Part shown: in pieces, positions 25,320 to 33,515 of the stretch
Position numbering within the stretch: the stretch's first letter is position 1
Layout: each line of letters starts with the position of its first letter
Assembly (NCBI RefSeq): GCF_900659615.1
Contig: NZ_CAACUY010000025.1
Span: 1-64,000, forward strand
DNA from: Actinomadura fibrosa
Lineage (GTDB): Bacteria > Actinomycetota > Actinomycetes > Streptosporangiales > Streptosporangiaceae
DNA length: 64,000 nt
Direction of reading: 5' to 3'
Notes under the pieces: model-generated
Seen by the model: only the letters and a program-made list of their open reading frames with translations
The model's database searches: none
Told to the model about the DNA's origin: nothing
Position numbers and translations under genes: made by a program

Positions 25320-27161
25320 ATGGCGACGATCGAGGTGCCGGTCCTGATCGTGGGCGGCGGGGGGTGCGGCCTGTCCGCGTCCGTGTTCTGCTCCGACCAC
25401 GGCGTCGAGCACCTGCTGGTGGAGCGGCACGCGGGCACGTCCACGATCCCGAAGGCGCACTACCACAACCAGCGCACGATGGAGATCCTCCGCCAGCACG
25501 GGCTGCACGAGGCGGTGGCCGAGCAGGCCGCGCCGGTGGAGCGGTTCGCGAAGGTGCGGTGGATGACGTCGCTCGCCGGCGACGGCGCGCCGGACGGCCG
25601 GGTCATCTACGAGATGGACGGCTTCGGCGGCGGCCCGCTGCGCGACCGGTACGCGGCGGCGAGCCCCGCCCTCCCGTCCAGGCTGCCGCAGAACCGGCTC
25701 GAACCGATCCTGCGCCGCCGCGCCGAACGGGACAATCCCGGCCGGATCCTGTTCGGCCGCGAGCTGGCCGCGCTCACCGACGAGGGCGACCGCGTCGTCG
25801 CCGAGGTCCGCGACACCGCGACCGGCGAGACGACCGAGGTCGTGGCGCGGTACGTCGTCGCGGCGGACGGCGGCCGCACGGTCGGGCCGGCGCTGGGCGT
25901 CCGGATGCGGGGCCTGCCGGGGATGCGGCAGATCACGACCGTGCACTTCTCCGCGGACCTCTCGCCGTGGTGGCGCGAGGGCGCGCACATGACCCACTTC
26001 CTGAACCCCTACAACCCCGGCCTCTTCTGCAACATCTTCGAGATGGGACCGACCTGGGGGAAGCACTGCGAGGAATGGGTCATCCACTTCCACCTCCCTC
26101 CGGCCGACGCCGCGAAGCCCGGCGAGTCCGGCGAGTCCGGCGAGCGCGGCGGGCCCGGCGGGTCCGGTGAGCGCGCGGCCCTGCCCGGCGAGGAGGCGGT
26201 CGTCCGCAGGATCCGCGACGTCCTCGGCCTGCCGGACCTGGACCTCACCCTGCACGGCATGACGAGCTGGACCGTGCAGGGGCTGCTCGCCGACCGCTAC
26301 CGGCACGGGCGGGTGCTGTTCGCCGGCGACGCCGCGCACCGCCAGCCGCCCACGGTCGGCCTCGGCCTCAACACCGGGATCCAGGACGCGCACAACCTCG
26401 CGTGGAAGCTGGCCGCGGTGCTCACCGGCCGCGCGCCCGACGGGCTGCTCGACACCTACGAGGCGGAGCGGCGGCCGATCGGCCGGCACAACATCGACTG
26501 GGCGGTGTCCGCGGCGGCCCACAACCAGGCGGTCCTCGGCGCGATCGGGCTCGGCCCGGGCGTCCCGGCGGAGCGCCGGGAGCGGATGTTCGCCGCGTAC
26601 TTCGACCCGTCCCCGCTCGGCGCGGCGGGCCGGGCGCGGGCCGCGGAGATGTTCGCCACCACCCGCGGCGGCTACCAGGCGCACGACGTGGAGGTCGGCT
26701 TCGCCTACGACGAGGGCGCGGTCGTCCCCGACGGCAGCCCGCCGCCGCACCGCGAGCCCCTGCGCGACGTGTACCGCCCCACCACCCGTCCCGGGCACCT
26801 GCTGCCGCACGCCTGGCTCGAACGCGGCGGCCGGCGCCTGTCGACGCACGACCTGACCGGGTCCGCCGCCGGCTTCGCGCTGCTCACCGGCCCCGCCGGG
26901 ACGCCGTGGTGCGAGGCGGCCGCGCAGGTGGCGGAGAAGCTCTCGATCCCGATCCGGACGGCCCGCATCGGAGCCGGCGCCGAGTTCGCCGACGCCGAGG
27001 GCACGTGGGAGGCCGTCCGGGAGATCAGCGACGACGGCGCCGTCCTGGTGCGCCCCGACAACCACGTGGCCTGGCGCAGCACGGGCGGCGGCGAGAACCC
27101 GGCGGGCACGCTGGCGGACGCGCTGTCCCGCGTCCTGCACCACGACGACAGCACCCGATAG
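25320..27161 (+). CDS. FAD-dependent aromatic monooxygenase (TfdB-like)
   Basis: A 613-residue flavoprotein hydroxylase. The dinucleotide-binding motif is VLIVGGGGCGLSASVF, the conserved middle motif is YVVAADGGRT, and the second FAD motif is GRVLFAGDAAHRQPPTVGLG followed by LNTGIQDAHNLAWKLA. A thioredoxin-like C-terminal domain (about 500-613) is as in phenol hydroxylase-type enzymes. A Gly/Glu/Ser-rich insertion (GESGESGERGGPGGSGE) interrupts the middle domain. It is longer than the other four monooxygenases of the cluster and of a different branch. The usual role is hydroxylation or ring cleavage of an aromatic polyketide. Confidence 0.92.
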   Translation: MATIEVPVLIVGGGGCGLSASVFCSDHGVEHLLVERHAGTSTIPKAHYHNQRTMEILRQHGLHEAVAEQAAPVERFAKVRWMTSLAGDGAPDGRVIYEMDGFGGGPLRDRYAAASPALPSRLPQNRLEPILRRRAERDNPGRILFGRELAALTDEGDRVVAEVRDTATGETTEVVARYVVAADGGRTVGPALGVRMRGLPGMRQITTVHFSADLSPWWREGAHMTHFLNPYNPGLFCNIFEMGPTWGKHCEEWVIHFHLPPADAAKPGESGESGERGGPGGSGERAALPGEEAVVRRIRDVLGLPDLDLTLHGMTSWTVQGLLADRYRHGRVLFAGDAAHRQPPTVGLGLNTGIQDAHNLAWKLAAVLTGRAPDGLLDTYEAERRPIGRHNIDWAVSAAAHNQAVLGAIGLGPGVPAERRERMFAAYFDPSPLGAAGRARAAEMFATTRGGYQAHDVEVGFAYDEGAVVPDGSPPPHREPLRDVYRPTTRPGHLLPHAWLERGGRRLSTHDLTGSAAGFALLTGPAGTPWCEAAAQVAEKLSIPIRTARIGAGAEFADAEGTWEAVREISDDGAVLVRPDNHVAWRSTGGGENPAGTLADALSRVLHHDDSTR

Positions 27162-27190
27162 CTCCCGACAGCGCCCGGTAACCCGCGGGC

Positions 27191-27601
27191 TCAGCGCTCC
27201 TCTTGGATGCGGATCAGGTTGCCCGCGGGGTCGCGGACGGCGCAGTCGCGCACCCCGTACGGCTGGTCCGTCGGCTCCTGGACGATCTCGGCGTCGCCGT
27301 CCCGCAGCCGCTCGAAGACGCCGTCGAGGTCCTTGGTGGCCAGGTTGATGCCGGCGTAGGTGCCCTTGGCCATCATCTCGGCGATGGTGCGGCGCTCGTC
27401 CTCGGTGACGCCCGGGTCGGCCGCCGGGGGCTCCAGCAGGATGGCCGTGCCGGGCTGGCCGGGCGGACCGACCGTGATCCAGCGCATCTCGCCGTACCCG
27501 GCGTCGTTGCGGACCTCGAAGCCGAGGACGTCGCGGTAGAACGCCAGCGAGGCGTCCGGATCGGCGTACGGGAGGTAGCTGGAGTGGATCGTGATGTCCA
27601 T
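27191..27601 (-). CDS. VOC (glyoxalase-fold) family protein
   Basis: A 136-residue single-domain VOC protein (SSYLPYADPDASLAFYRDVL, then GFEVRND; closing VRDCAVRDPAGNLIRIQEE). A metal-ligand set is plausible but the substrate is unknown; bleomycin-resistance-like binding proteins and dioxygenases share the layout. ATG 27601 is chosen because a longer frame upstream has no family similarity and would run over the TCAGGAATCGAGAAG element at 27636-27650, which this gene shares with two other VOC genes. Confidence 0.87.
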   Translation of the reverse strand: MDITIHSSYLPYADPDASLAFYRDVLGFEVRNDAGYGEMRWITVGPPGQPGTAILLEPPAADPGVTEDERRTIAEMMAKGTYAGINLATKDLDGVFERLRDGDAEIVQEPTDQPYGVRDCAVRDPAGNLIRIQEER

Positions 27602-27635
27602 GCCGCTCACGCTAACCCCGGCCCGGCGACCTGTC

Positions 27636-27650
27636 CTTCTCGATTCCTGA
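27636..27650 (-). promoter_or_regulatory. Shared upstream element of VOC genes (copy 2)
   Basis: TCAGGAATCGAGAAG on the minus strand, 35 bases upstream of the VOC gene at 27601. The flanking seven bases (GAACCGA) also match copy 3, giving 22 identical bases. About 20 bases downstream is a TTAGCG that could serve as a -10 region. Confidence 0.65.
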
Positions 27651-27743
27651 TCGGTTCGCTCCCCGAAGATTTCTCGACCGGGCGTCCATCGGCGTGGCGG
27701 ACATTGTGGCACCGACAGCCCTTCCGGCATCGAGGAGAGCGTG

Positions 27744-28520
27744 ATGCGCAAGGTCGTTTCGCAGGACGGCACGACGATCGCCTACGAGAAGGCGGGCGAC
27801 GGGCCGCCGATCGTGCTCCTCAACGGGGCGTTCCGCGATCACACGATCTTCGACCAGCTGGTGCCCGAGCTGGCGCCGCACTGCACGGTCTACGTCTACG
27901 ACCGGCGCGGGCGGGGTGAGAGCGGCGACTCCCCCGGCTACGCGGTCGAGCGGGAGATCGAGGACCTCGTGGCCGTCATCGGGGAGGCGGGCGGCGAGGC
28001 CGCGGTGTTCGGCGGGTCCATCGGCGCGAACCTCGCGGTGGAGGCGGCGCTGGCCGGCGCTCCGATCACCAGGCTCGCGCTGCACGAGCCGTACTACCGG
28101 GTCGCGGGGCACCGCAAGCCCCCGGCCGACTTCATGGAGCGCCTGAAGGCCATGCTGGCGGACGACCGGCGCGGCGAGGCGGCGGAGTACTTCCTCGCGG
28201 AGCTGATGGAGCTCTCCCCCGACACGATCGCGGGCTGGCGGCGGGCCCCGCTGTGGGCGACGAACGAGGCGAACGCGCACACGCTCCCGTACGACACGGC
28301 CATCTGCGGGGACTTCGAGGTCCCGGTGGAGCGGCTGGCCGCGCTGCGGATCCCCGCGTTGGTCGTCAACAGCGACGGCACCAGCGACTGGCTGCGGGAC
28401 GCGGCGCGGGCGACCGCGGCGGCGCTGCCCGAAGGCCGCGGGATGGAGCTGCCCGGTTCGTGGCACCGGATCGAGATGGACGTCCTCGGCCGGGTCCTGG
28501 CCGAGTTCGCCACCACCTGA
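27744..28520 (+). CDS. Alpha/beta hydrolase (Ser nucleophile)
   Basis: A 258-residue alpha/beta hydrolase. The oxyanion region is VLLNGAFRDH, the nucleophile elbow GGSIGANLAVEAAL, the acidic residue is near NSDGTSDWL, and the His is in GSWHRIEMD. ATG 27744 sits five bases after GGAGAG; a GTG three bases earlier is possible. It lies between a VOC gene (divergent) and the cyclase gene (convergent), so it may be a lone gene. A role as thioesterase or lactonase is possible but unsupported. Confidence 0.85.
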   Translation: MRKVVSQDGTTIAYEKAGDGPPIVLLNGAFRDHTIFDQLVPELAPHCTVYVYDRRGRGESGDSPGYAVEREIEDLVAVIGEAGGEAAVFGGSIGANLAVEAALAGAPITRLALHEPYYRVAGHRKPPADFMERLKAMLADDRRGEAAEYFLAELMELSPDTIAGWRRAPLWATNEANAHTLPYDTAICGDFEVPVERLAALRIPALVVNSDGTSDWLRDAARATAAALPEGRGMELPGSWHRIEMDVLGRVLAEFATT

Positions 28521-28554
28521 CGGGCGGGCGGACCGCTCGCGCGCAGGTGGTGGC
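28509..28554. terminator. Hairpin between convergent genes
   Basis: Eleven-base arms GCCACCACCTG (28509-28519) and CAGGTGGTGGC (28544-28554) surround a loop that contains a smaller GCGG-ACCGC hairpin. It includes the end of the hydrolase gene and precedes the end of the convergent cyclase gene, so it may terminate both. Confidence 0.6.
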
Positions 28555-28567
28555 CTCTCCCGGGGCG

Positions 28568-28897
28568 TCAGCCGCTCGGTTCCCAGTGGTAGAACCGGGC
28601 GGCCATGGCGTCGGCGGGCGAGCGCCAGGTCGCCGGGTCGTAGGGCTCGATGAACGCCTTCAGATCGTCGCTGATCTGGATGAACCGGGGGTCGGTCCGG
28701 GCTTCGAGGACCCGGTCGCCGCCGTGCTCGTCGTCGAAGTCCTGGAGATGGAAGTACAGGCCCTGGTAGCTGAACAGCTCGCGGCGCCTGGTCCCCATCC
28801 GGTGCGGCATGTCCGTCTCGTCGAACGCCCCGAAGAGCCGGGCGACCTCCGCCTGGTCGTGCGGCCGCATCCGCGCGACGATCAGGGTGCTGTACAT
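28568..28897 (-). CDS. TcmI-family polyketide cyclase
   Basis: A 109-residue protein of the TcmI cyclase family (ferredoxin-like dimeric alpha-beta barrel). Recognisable features are the first strand YSTLIVARMRPHDQAEVARL, the tract MGTRRRELFSYQGLYFHLQD, and AARFYHWEP at the end. It catalyses a late ring closure of the polyketide. It lies 42 bases after the ketoreductase gene and is in the same operon, driven from the divergent promoter that carries the operator at 29829. Confidence 0.95.
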   Translation of the reverse strand: MYSTLIVARMRPHDQAEVARLFGAFDETDMPHRMGTRRRELFSYQGLYFHLQDFDDEHGGDRVLEARTDPRFIQISDDLKAFIEPYDPATWRSPADAMAARFYHWEPSG

Positions 28898-28939
28898 GAC
28901 TGCTCCACCGCCTTCACTGCCGTAGGAAATGTGACCGCG

Positions 28940-29725
28940 TCAGTAGTTCCCGAGCCCTCCGCAGACGTTGATCGCCTGGGCCGTCACCGGCGCGGCCGCG
29001 TCGGTGACCAGGTAGGCGACGAGGCCGGCCACCTCCTCGGGGGTGGAGTAGCGGCCGAGCGGGATCTTCGCCTGGAAGCGTTCGAGGATCTCCTCCTCGG
29101 TGGTGCCGAAGTGCGCGGCGTACCCCTGCCGCACCCGCTGCGCCATCGGCGTCTCGGCGTAGCCGGGGCAGACGGCGTTGACGGTGACGCCGGTCTTCGC
29201 GAGTTCGAGGCCGAGCGCCTTGGTGAAGCCGACGACGCCGTGCTTGGACGCCGAGTAGGGCGCGCCGAGCACGACGCCCTGCTTGCCGCCGGTCGAGGCG
29301 ATGTTGATGATCCGCCCCCAGCCGCGGTCGAGCAGCCCGCCCGATCGGAGCGCCTCGCGGGTGACGAGGAAGACGCTGTTCAGGTTGGTGTCGATGACGT
29401 CGTACCAGAGCTCGTCGGCGATGTCGGCCGTCACGCCGCCGCCGCTGCGCCCGGCGTTGTTCACGAGGACGTCGAGGTGCCCGTAGCGCTCCACGGCGGC
29501 GGCGACCAGGCGCCGGACGTCCTCCGGGCGCCGGACGTCCGCGGCGACGCCGTCGGCGTCGTGGCCGTTCGACCGCAGCTTGCCCGCCGTCTCCTGGACG
29601 GCCTCCGCGTTCCGCGAGCAGATGAAGACCTTGAGGCCCCGCGCACCGAGGGTCTCGGCGATCGCCAGGCCTATTCCGCTGGTCCCGCCGGTGACGAGCG
29701 CGACCCGCTGTCCATTGTCCGCCAT
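28940..29725 (-). CDS. Polyketide ketoreductase (SDR, act III-like)
   Basis: A 261-residue short-chain dehydrogenase. The cofactor motif is ALVTGGTSGIGLAIAETLGA, followed by NNAG, the active-site Ser in NIASTGGKQG, YSASKHG with catalytic Tyr/Lys, and the PGYAETPMA loop. Act III-type enzymes reduce the C9 carbonyl of the nascent polyketide and guide first-ring cyclisation. ATG 29725 is chosen over upstream starts because the cofactor motif then begins near residue 8. First gene of the operon with the TcmI-like cyclase. Confidence 0.94.
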   Translation of the reverse strand: MADNGQRVALVTGGTSGIGLAIAETLGARGLKVFICSRNAEAVQETAGKLRSNGHDADGVAADVRRPEDVRRLVAAAVERYGHLDVLVNNAGRSGGGVTADIADELWYDVIDTNLNSVFLVTREALRSGGLLDRGWGRIINIASTGGKQGVVLGAPYSASKHGVVGFTKALGLELAKTGVTVNAVCPGYAETPMAQRVRQGYAAHFGTTEEEILERFQAKIPLGRYSTPEEVAGLVAYLVTDAAAPVTAQAINVCGGLGNY

Positions 29726-29828
29726 TCCGCCAACTCCTTCTCGGCACTCTCTCCTTCTTGACACTTTGTCGTGGCAGTCTGGCAGGGGCCCCACTAATTC
29801 CGGTCGAACACCGATGGATTCCGGTCGA

Positions 29829-29857
29829 GTTCAACCGTCCCGATTCTCCGGTTGAAC
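29829..29857. promoter_or_regulatory. StrR-like operator, site 2
   Basis: GTTCAACCG-N11-CGGTTGAAC, a perfect nine-base inverted repeat. It lies between the divergent ketoreductase (103 bp away) and the methyltransferase-like gene (76 bp away), the promoters of two main biosynthetic operons. Confidence 0.85.
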
Positions 29858-29933
29858 GTTCCGGGTGAAGTTGCGGGTGGAAAGCACGCCATTCTAGGTT
29901 CGCCGCCAGAGGCTACCGACACAGGAGGCGAAC

Positions 29934-30962
29934 ATGTCCGCATTGCCCGCGGTGCGCGACCAGTCTGCCGCGTACTCGCTGCTGGACCTGATCCAGGGTT
30001 CGGTGATCACCCAGGCGATATCCGTCGCGGCCAGGCTCGGCATCGCGGACGTCCTCGCGGACGGGCCGCTGCCCGCGGACGAGGTCGCGAAGCGGGTGGG
30101 CGCCGACCCGGACGCGACGTACCGGCTGCTGCGCACGCTGTCCGGCTTCTCGGTGTTCGAGGCCGGCCCGGACGGCCGGTTCGCGCTCACGCCGACGGGC
30201 GACGCGCTGCGCGAGGACGCGCCCGACTCGATGCGCGGCATGGCCGTCCTGATGGGGCATCCCCTGCTCTGGGAGGACTGGGGGCATCTGCTCGCCTCGG
30301 TCCGCACCGGCGAGGCCAACCTGCCGAAGCTGCGCGGCATGGGCGCCTACGACTTCCTCGGCGCCAATCCCGAGTACGCCGCCGTGTTCTTCCAGGGGAT
30401 GGGGAGCATCTCGGCGTCGGAGACCGATCCGGTGCTGGCGGCCTACGACTTCTCGCGGTTCCGCACGGTCGTGGACGTCACCGGCGGGCGCGGCGGCCTG
30501 CTCGCGGGGATCCTCGCGCAGGCGCCGGACGCGCGCGGCGTGCTGTTCGACACCGAGATCGCGACCGCGGACGCGCCGGCGGTGTTCGAGGGCGCCGGCG
30601 TCGCGGACCGCGCCACGGTCGAGAACGGCACCTGCTTCGACCCGCTGCCGGCGGGCGCGGACGCCTACGTGCTCAAGCACGTCCTGCACGACTTCCCCGA
30701 GCCGCAGTGCCTCGCGGTGCTGAAGAACGTCCGGGACGCCATCGCCCCGGACGGCAGGCTGCTCCTCATCGAGTACGTGCTCGAAGGGAACAACGAGCGG
30801 CACATCGGCAACATCATCGACCTGTGGCTCCTCCTGCTCCTCGGCGCGAAGGAGCGCACGCTGCCGGAGTACACCGAGCTGTTCGCCAAGGCGGGCCTGA
30901 AGGTCACGAGGGCGGTCCCCACCGCCTGCCCGGTCTCCATCGTCGAGGCGGTCCCGGTCTAG
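29934..30962 (+). CDS. Methyltransferase-fold protein with altered SAM motif
   Basis: A 342-residue protein of the acetylserotonin O-methyltransferase type, with an N-terminal winged-helix dimerisation domain (about 10-95) and a Rossmann domain. The normal SAM motif DVGGGxG reads DVTGGRGG here (residues 181-188). The HD motif is LHDF (His252). The usual D-x-x-M before GGKERT is also altered (DLWLLLLLGAKERT). Two other methyltransferases in the cluster keep the normal motifs. AlpH of kinamycin biosynthesis is a methyltransferase-like enzyme that couples glutamylhydrazine to the polyketide without SAM, and I infer that this protein might be its counterpart. An ordinary O-methyltransferase is the alternative. 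It is first in an operon with three oxygenases. Confidence 0.82.
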   Translation: MSALPAVRDQSAAYSLLDLIQGSVITQAISVAARLGIADVLADGPLPADEVAKRVGADPDATYRLLRTLSGFSVFEAGPDGRFALTPTGDALREDAPDSMRGMAVLMGHPLLWEDWGHLLASVRTGEANLPKLRGMGAYDFLGANPEYAAVFFQGMGSISASETDPVLAAYDFSRFRTVVDVTGGRGGLLAGILAQAPDARGVLFDTEIATADAPAVFEGAGVADRATVENGTCFDPLPAGADAYVLKHVLHDFPEPQCLAVLKNVRDAIAPDGRLLLIEYVLEGNNERHIGNIIDLWLLLLLGAKERTLPEYTELFAKAGLKVTRAVPTACPVSIVEAVPV

Positions 30963-31027
30963 AGCGGCGAGAACACTTCATGGGCGGAAGGCGCCGAGGG
31001 CAGGAAACGGCTGGGGATTGGATAGGA

Positions 31028-33508
31028 ATGGATACTGACGTCATCATTGTCGGCGCCGGGCCCACGGGATTGACGCTCGCCGGCGAACTCCGCCTCGGCG
31101 GCGCCGAGGTGATCGTCCTGGAACGGATGACCGAGCGGGGCTGGCAGTCGCGCGGAATCGGCTTCACGGCGCGCGCCACCGAGATGTTCCACCAGCGCGG
31201 TCTCCTGGACCGCCTGGAGAATCCCGAGACCACCACGCGCGGGCATTTCGGCGGCATCCCGATCGACTACGGGATTTTGGAGGGCGCGCATTTCGGCGTG
31301 CGCAACGCGCCCCAGTACAGGATCGAGGAGATGCTGGAGACGCGGGCGCGGGAGCTCGGGGCGTCCGTGCGCCGCGGCTACGAGCTCACCGGCCTGGACG
31401 ACACCGGGGACGGCGTCACCGCGACCGTGCGGGGCCCGGACGGGACCGAGCAGGTCTCCGCCCGCTACCTGGTGGGCTGCGACGGCGGGCGGAGCACCGT
31501 CCGGCGGCTCGCCGGCTTCACGTTCGCCGGCTCCGACGCGACCCGCGAGATGTACCTGGCGGACGTCAGGGGCTGCGACATCAAGCCCCGGAGGATCGGC
31601 GAGCTGTCGCCGCGCGGCATGGTCATGGCGGCGCCGCTGGAGGAGGGCTACACCCGGATCATCGTGTGCGAGAACGGGAACCGGCCGGACCCCGGCGAGC
31701 AGGTGACCTTCACCGGCCGCCAGGTGGGGTTCACGGAGCTCGCGGACGCCTGGCAGCGGATGACCGGCGACTCGATCCACCACGGCGAGGCGCGCTGGGT
31801 GAGCAGCTTCACCGACGCGACCCGCCAGGCCACCGAGTACCGCCGCGGCCGGGTGCTGCTGGCCGGGGACGCCGCGCACATCCACCTTCCGGCGGGCGGG
31901 CAGGGGCTGAGCGTCGGCGCGCAGGACGCCTTCAACCTCGGCTGGAAGCTGGCCGCGACGGTCACGGGCCGGGCCCCGGAGGGCCTGCTCGACACCTACG
32001 AGTCCGAGCGGCATCCGGTGGGCGCGCGGGTCCTGCTCAACACCCTCGCCCAGGGGACGCTGAACCTCAACGACAGCTCCGTCGAGCCGCTGCGGACGGT
32101 CATGGCGGAGATCATCGCGATCCCGGCGGCGGCGCGGCACCTCATCGGCATGGTGAGCGGGTTCGACGTCCGCTACGACATGGGGGTGCCGGACGGGCAT
32201 CCGCTGCTCGGCGGGCGGATGCCCGACCGCGCGCTGGAGCTCGCCGACGGCGGCCGCGACCAGGTCGCGCGGCTGCTGCACGCGGCGCGGGGCGTCCTGA
32301 TCACCGCCGACGCCTCCGGTGCGGCGGCCCGGACCGCCGCCGGCTGGTCCGACCGCGTCGACATCGTCCGGGTCCGGTCCTTCCCGTCCGTGCCGGAGGC
32401 CTGCGGCGCCGCGACGGAGTCGGTGCTGCTCCGTCCCGACGGGTACGTCGCCTGGGTCGCGCCGGACGGCGGCGACCTCGGAGACGCCCTGCGCCGCTGG
32501 TTCGGCGCGCCCGTGCCGGCGAGCCCCGTACGCCGGACGGAGCACGCGATCGACGTCGACGCCCCCGCCGAGCAGGTGTACGCGCTGATCGCGGATGTCG
32601 GCCGGTGGCCGGAGGTCTTCCCCCCGACGGTGGACGCCGAGTGCGTCGAACGGGACGGGAACTCCGAGCTGATCCGCCTCTGGGCCACCGCGAACGGCAC
32701 CGCGAAGACGTGGACGTCCAGGCGCGAGCACGACCCGGAGCGCATGAGCGTCACGTTCCGCCAGCAGCGGTCCCAGCACCCGGTCGGCGGGATGGGCGGC
32801 GAATGGGTCGTGGAGCCCGTCTCCGCGTCCGCGTGCCGGGCGCGCCTCCTCCATGACTTCTTCGCGGCGACCGGCGACCCCGCCGACCTCGACTGGATCA
32901 GCGAGGCGGTCGACCGCAACAGCATGTCCGAGCTGCGGGCGCTCAAGGCGAGCGCGGAGCAGGACGGACCGGACCGGCTCGTCACGTTCGACGACACGGT
33001 GACGGTCCACGGCCGCGCCGAGGACGTCTACGGCTTCCTCAACGAGGCGCAGCTCTGGTCGGAGCGGCTCCCGCACGTGGCCAGGGTGTCGCTGGAGGAG
33101 GAGACGCCCGGCCTCCAGATCCTGGAGATGGACACCAGGACGAAGGACGGGTCGGTGCACACCACGCGGTCCGTGCGCGTGTGCCGTCCCCACACGAGCA
33201 TCGTCTACAAGCAGATCGTCCTGCCCGCGCTGCTCACGCTGCACACCGGGCGGTGGCTCATCGAACCGGCCGACGGCGGCGGGGTGACGGTGACGTCGCG
33301 GCACACGGTCCGGATCAACGCCGAGCGGATCACCGAGGTGCTCGGCGACGGCGCGGACATGCGGGCCGCGCAGGAGTTCGTCCGGAACGCACTGAGCGGC
33401 AACAGCCTGGCCACCCTGCGCCTCGCCAAGGCCCACGCCGAAGGACTCGCCGAAGGGCTCGCCGCGAAGCGCGCCGCGAGGCCCGCCGAGGCCCACGCCG
33501 AGAGGTAG
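31028..33508 (+). CDS. Fusion of flavin monooxygenase and di-domain aromatase/cyclase
   Basis: An 826-residue two-part protein. Residues 1-495 are a PHBH-type aromatic hydroxylase (VIIVGAGPTGLTLAGELRLG; YLVGCDGGRSTVRRLAG; GRVLLAGDAAHIHLPAGGQG). From about 499 two START-like domains follow: the first begins TEHAIDVDAPAEQVYALIAD with VGRWPEVFPPT, and the second, from about 652, begins LVTFDDTVTVHGRAEDVYGF. This di-domain layout is that of TcmN/WhiE-VI-type aromatase/cyclases, normally a separate protein of about 300 residues. The tail is Ala/Glu/His-rich. No stop or frameshift interrupts the junction, and no separate di-domain aromatase occurs in the window, so the fusion probably supplies first-ring aromatisation. 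The next gene starts 7 bases later. Confidence 0.92.
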   Translation: MDTDVIIVGAGPTGLTLAGELRLGGAEVIVLERMTERGWQSRGIGFTARATEMFHQRGLLDRLENPETTTRGHFGGIPIDYGILEGAHFGVRNAPQYRIEEMLETRARELGASVRRGYELTGLDDTGDGVTATVRGPDGTEQVSARYLVGCDGGRSTVRRLAGFTFAGSDATREMYLADVRGCDIKPRRIGELSPRGMVMAAPLEEGYTRIIVCENGNRPDPGEQVTFTGRQVGFTELADAWQRMTGDSIHHGEARWVSSFTDATRQATEYRRGRVLLAGDAAHIHLPAGGQGLSVGAQDAFNLGWKLAATVTGRAPEGLLDTYESERHPVGARVLLNTLAQGTLNLNDSSVEPLRTVMAEIIAIPAAARHLIGMVSGFDVRYDMGVPDGHPLLGGRMPDRALELADGGRDQVARLLHAARGVLITADASGAAARTAAGWSDRVDIVRVRSFPSVPEACGAATESVLLRPDGYVAWVAPDGGDLGDALRRWFGAPVPASPVRRTEHAIDVDAPAEQVYALIADVGRWPEVFPPTVDAECVERDGNSELIRLWATANGTAKTWTSRREHDPERMSVTFRQQRSQHPVGGMGGEWVVEPVSASACRARLLHDFFAATGDPADLDWISEAVDRNSMSELRALKASAEQDGPDRLVTFDDTVTVHGRAEDVYGFLNEAQLWSERLPHVARVSLEEETPGLQILEMDTRTKDGSVHTTRSVRVCRPHTSIVYKQIVLPALLTLHTGRWLIEPADGGGVTVTSRHTVRINAERITEVLGDGADMRAAQEFVRNALSGNSLATLRLAKAHAEGLAEGLAAKRAARPAEAHAER

Positions 33509-33515
33509 GAAGCAC

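Noticed and set aside
24637..27161. Alternative minus-strand genes over the monooxygenase and sulfotransferase
   Set aside because: Long antisense frames exist but their products are low-complexity Arg/Ala/Gly/Pro sequences, typical shadows of high-GC coding DNA.
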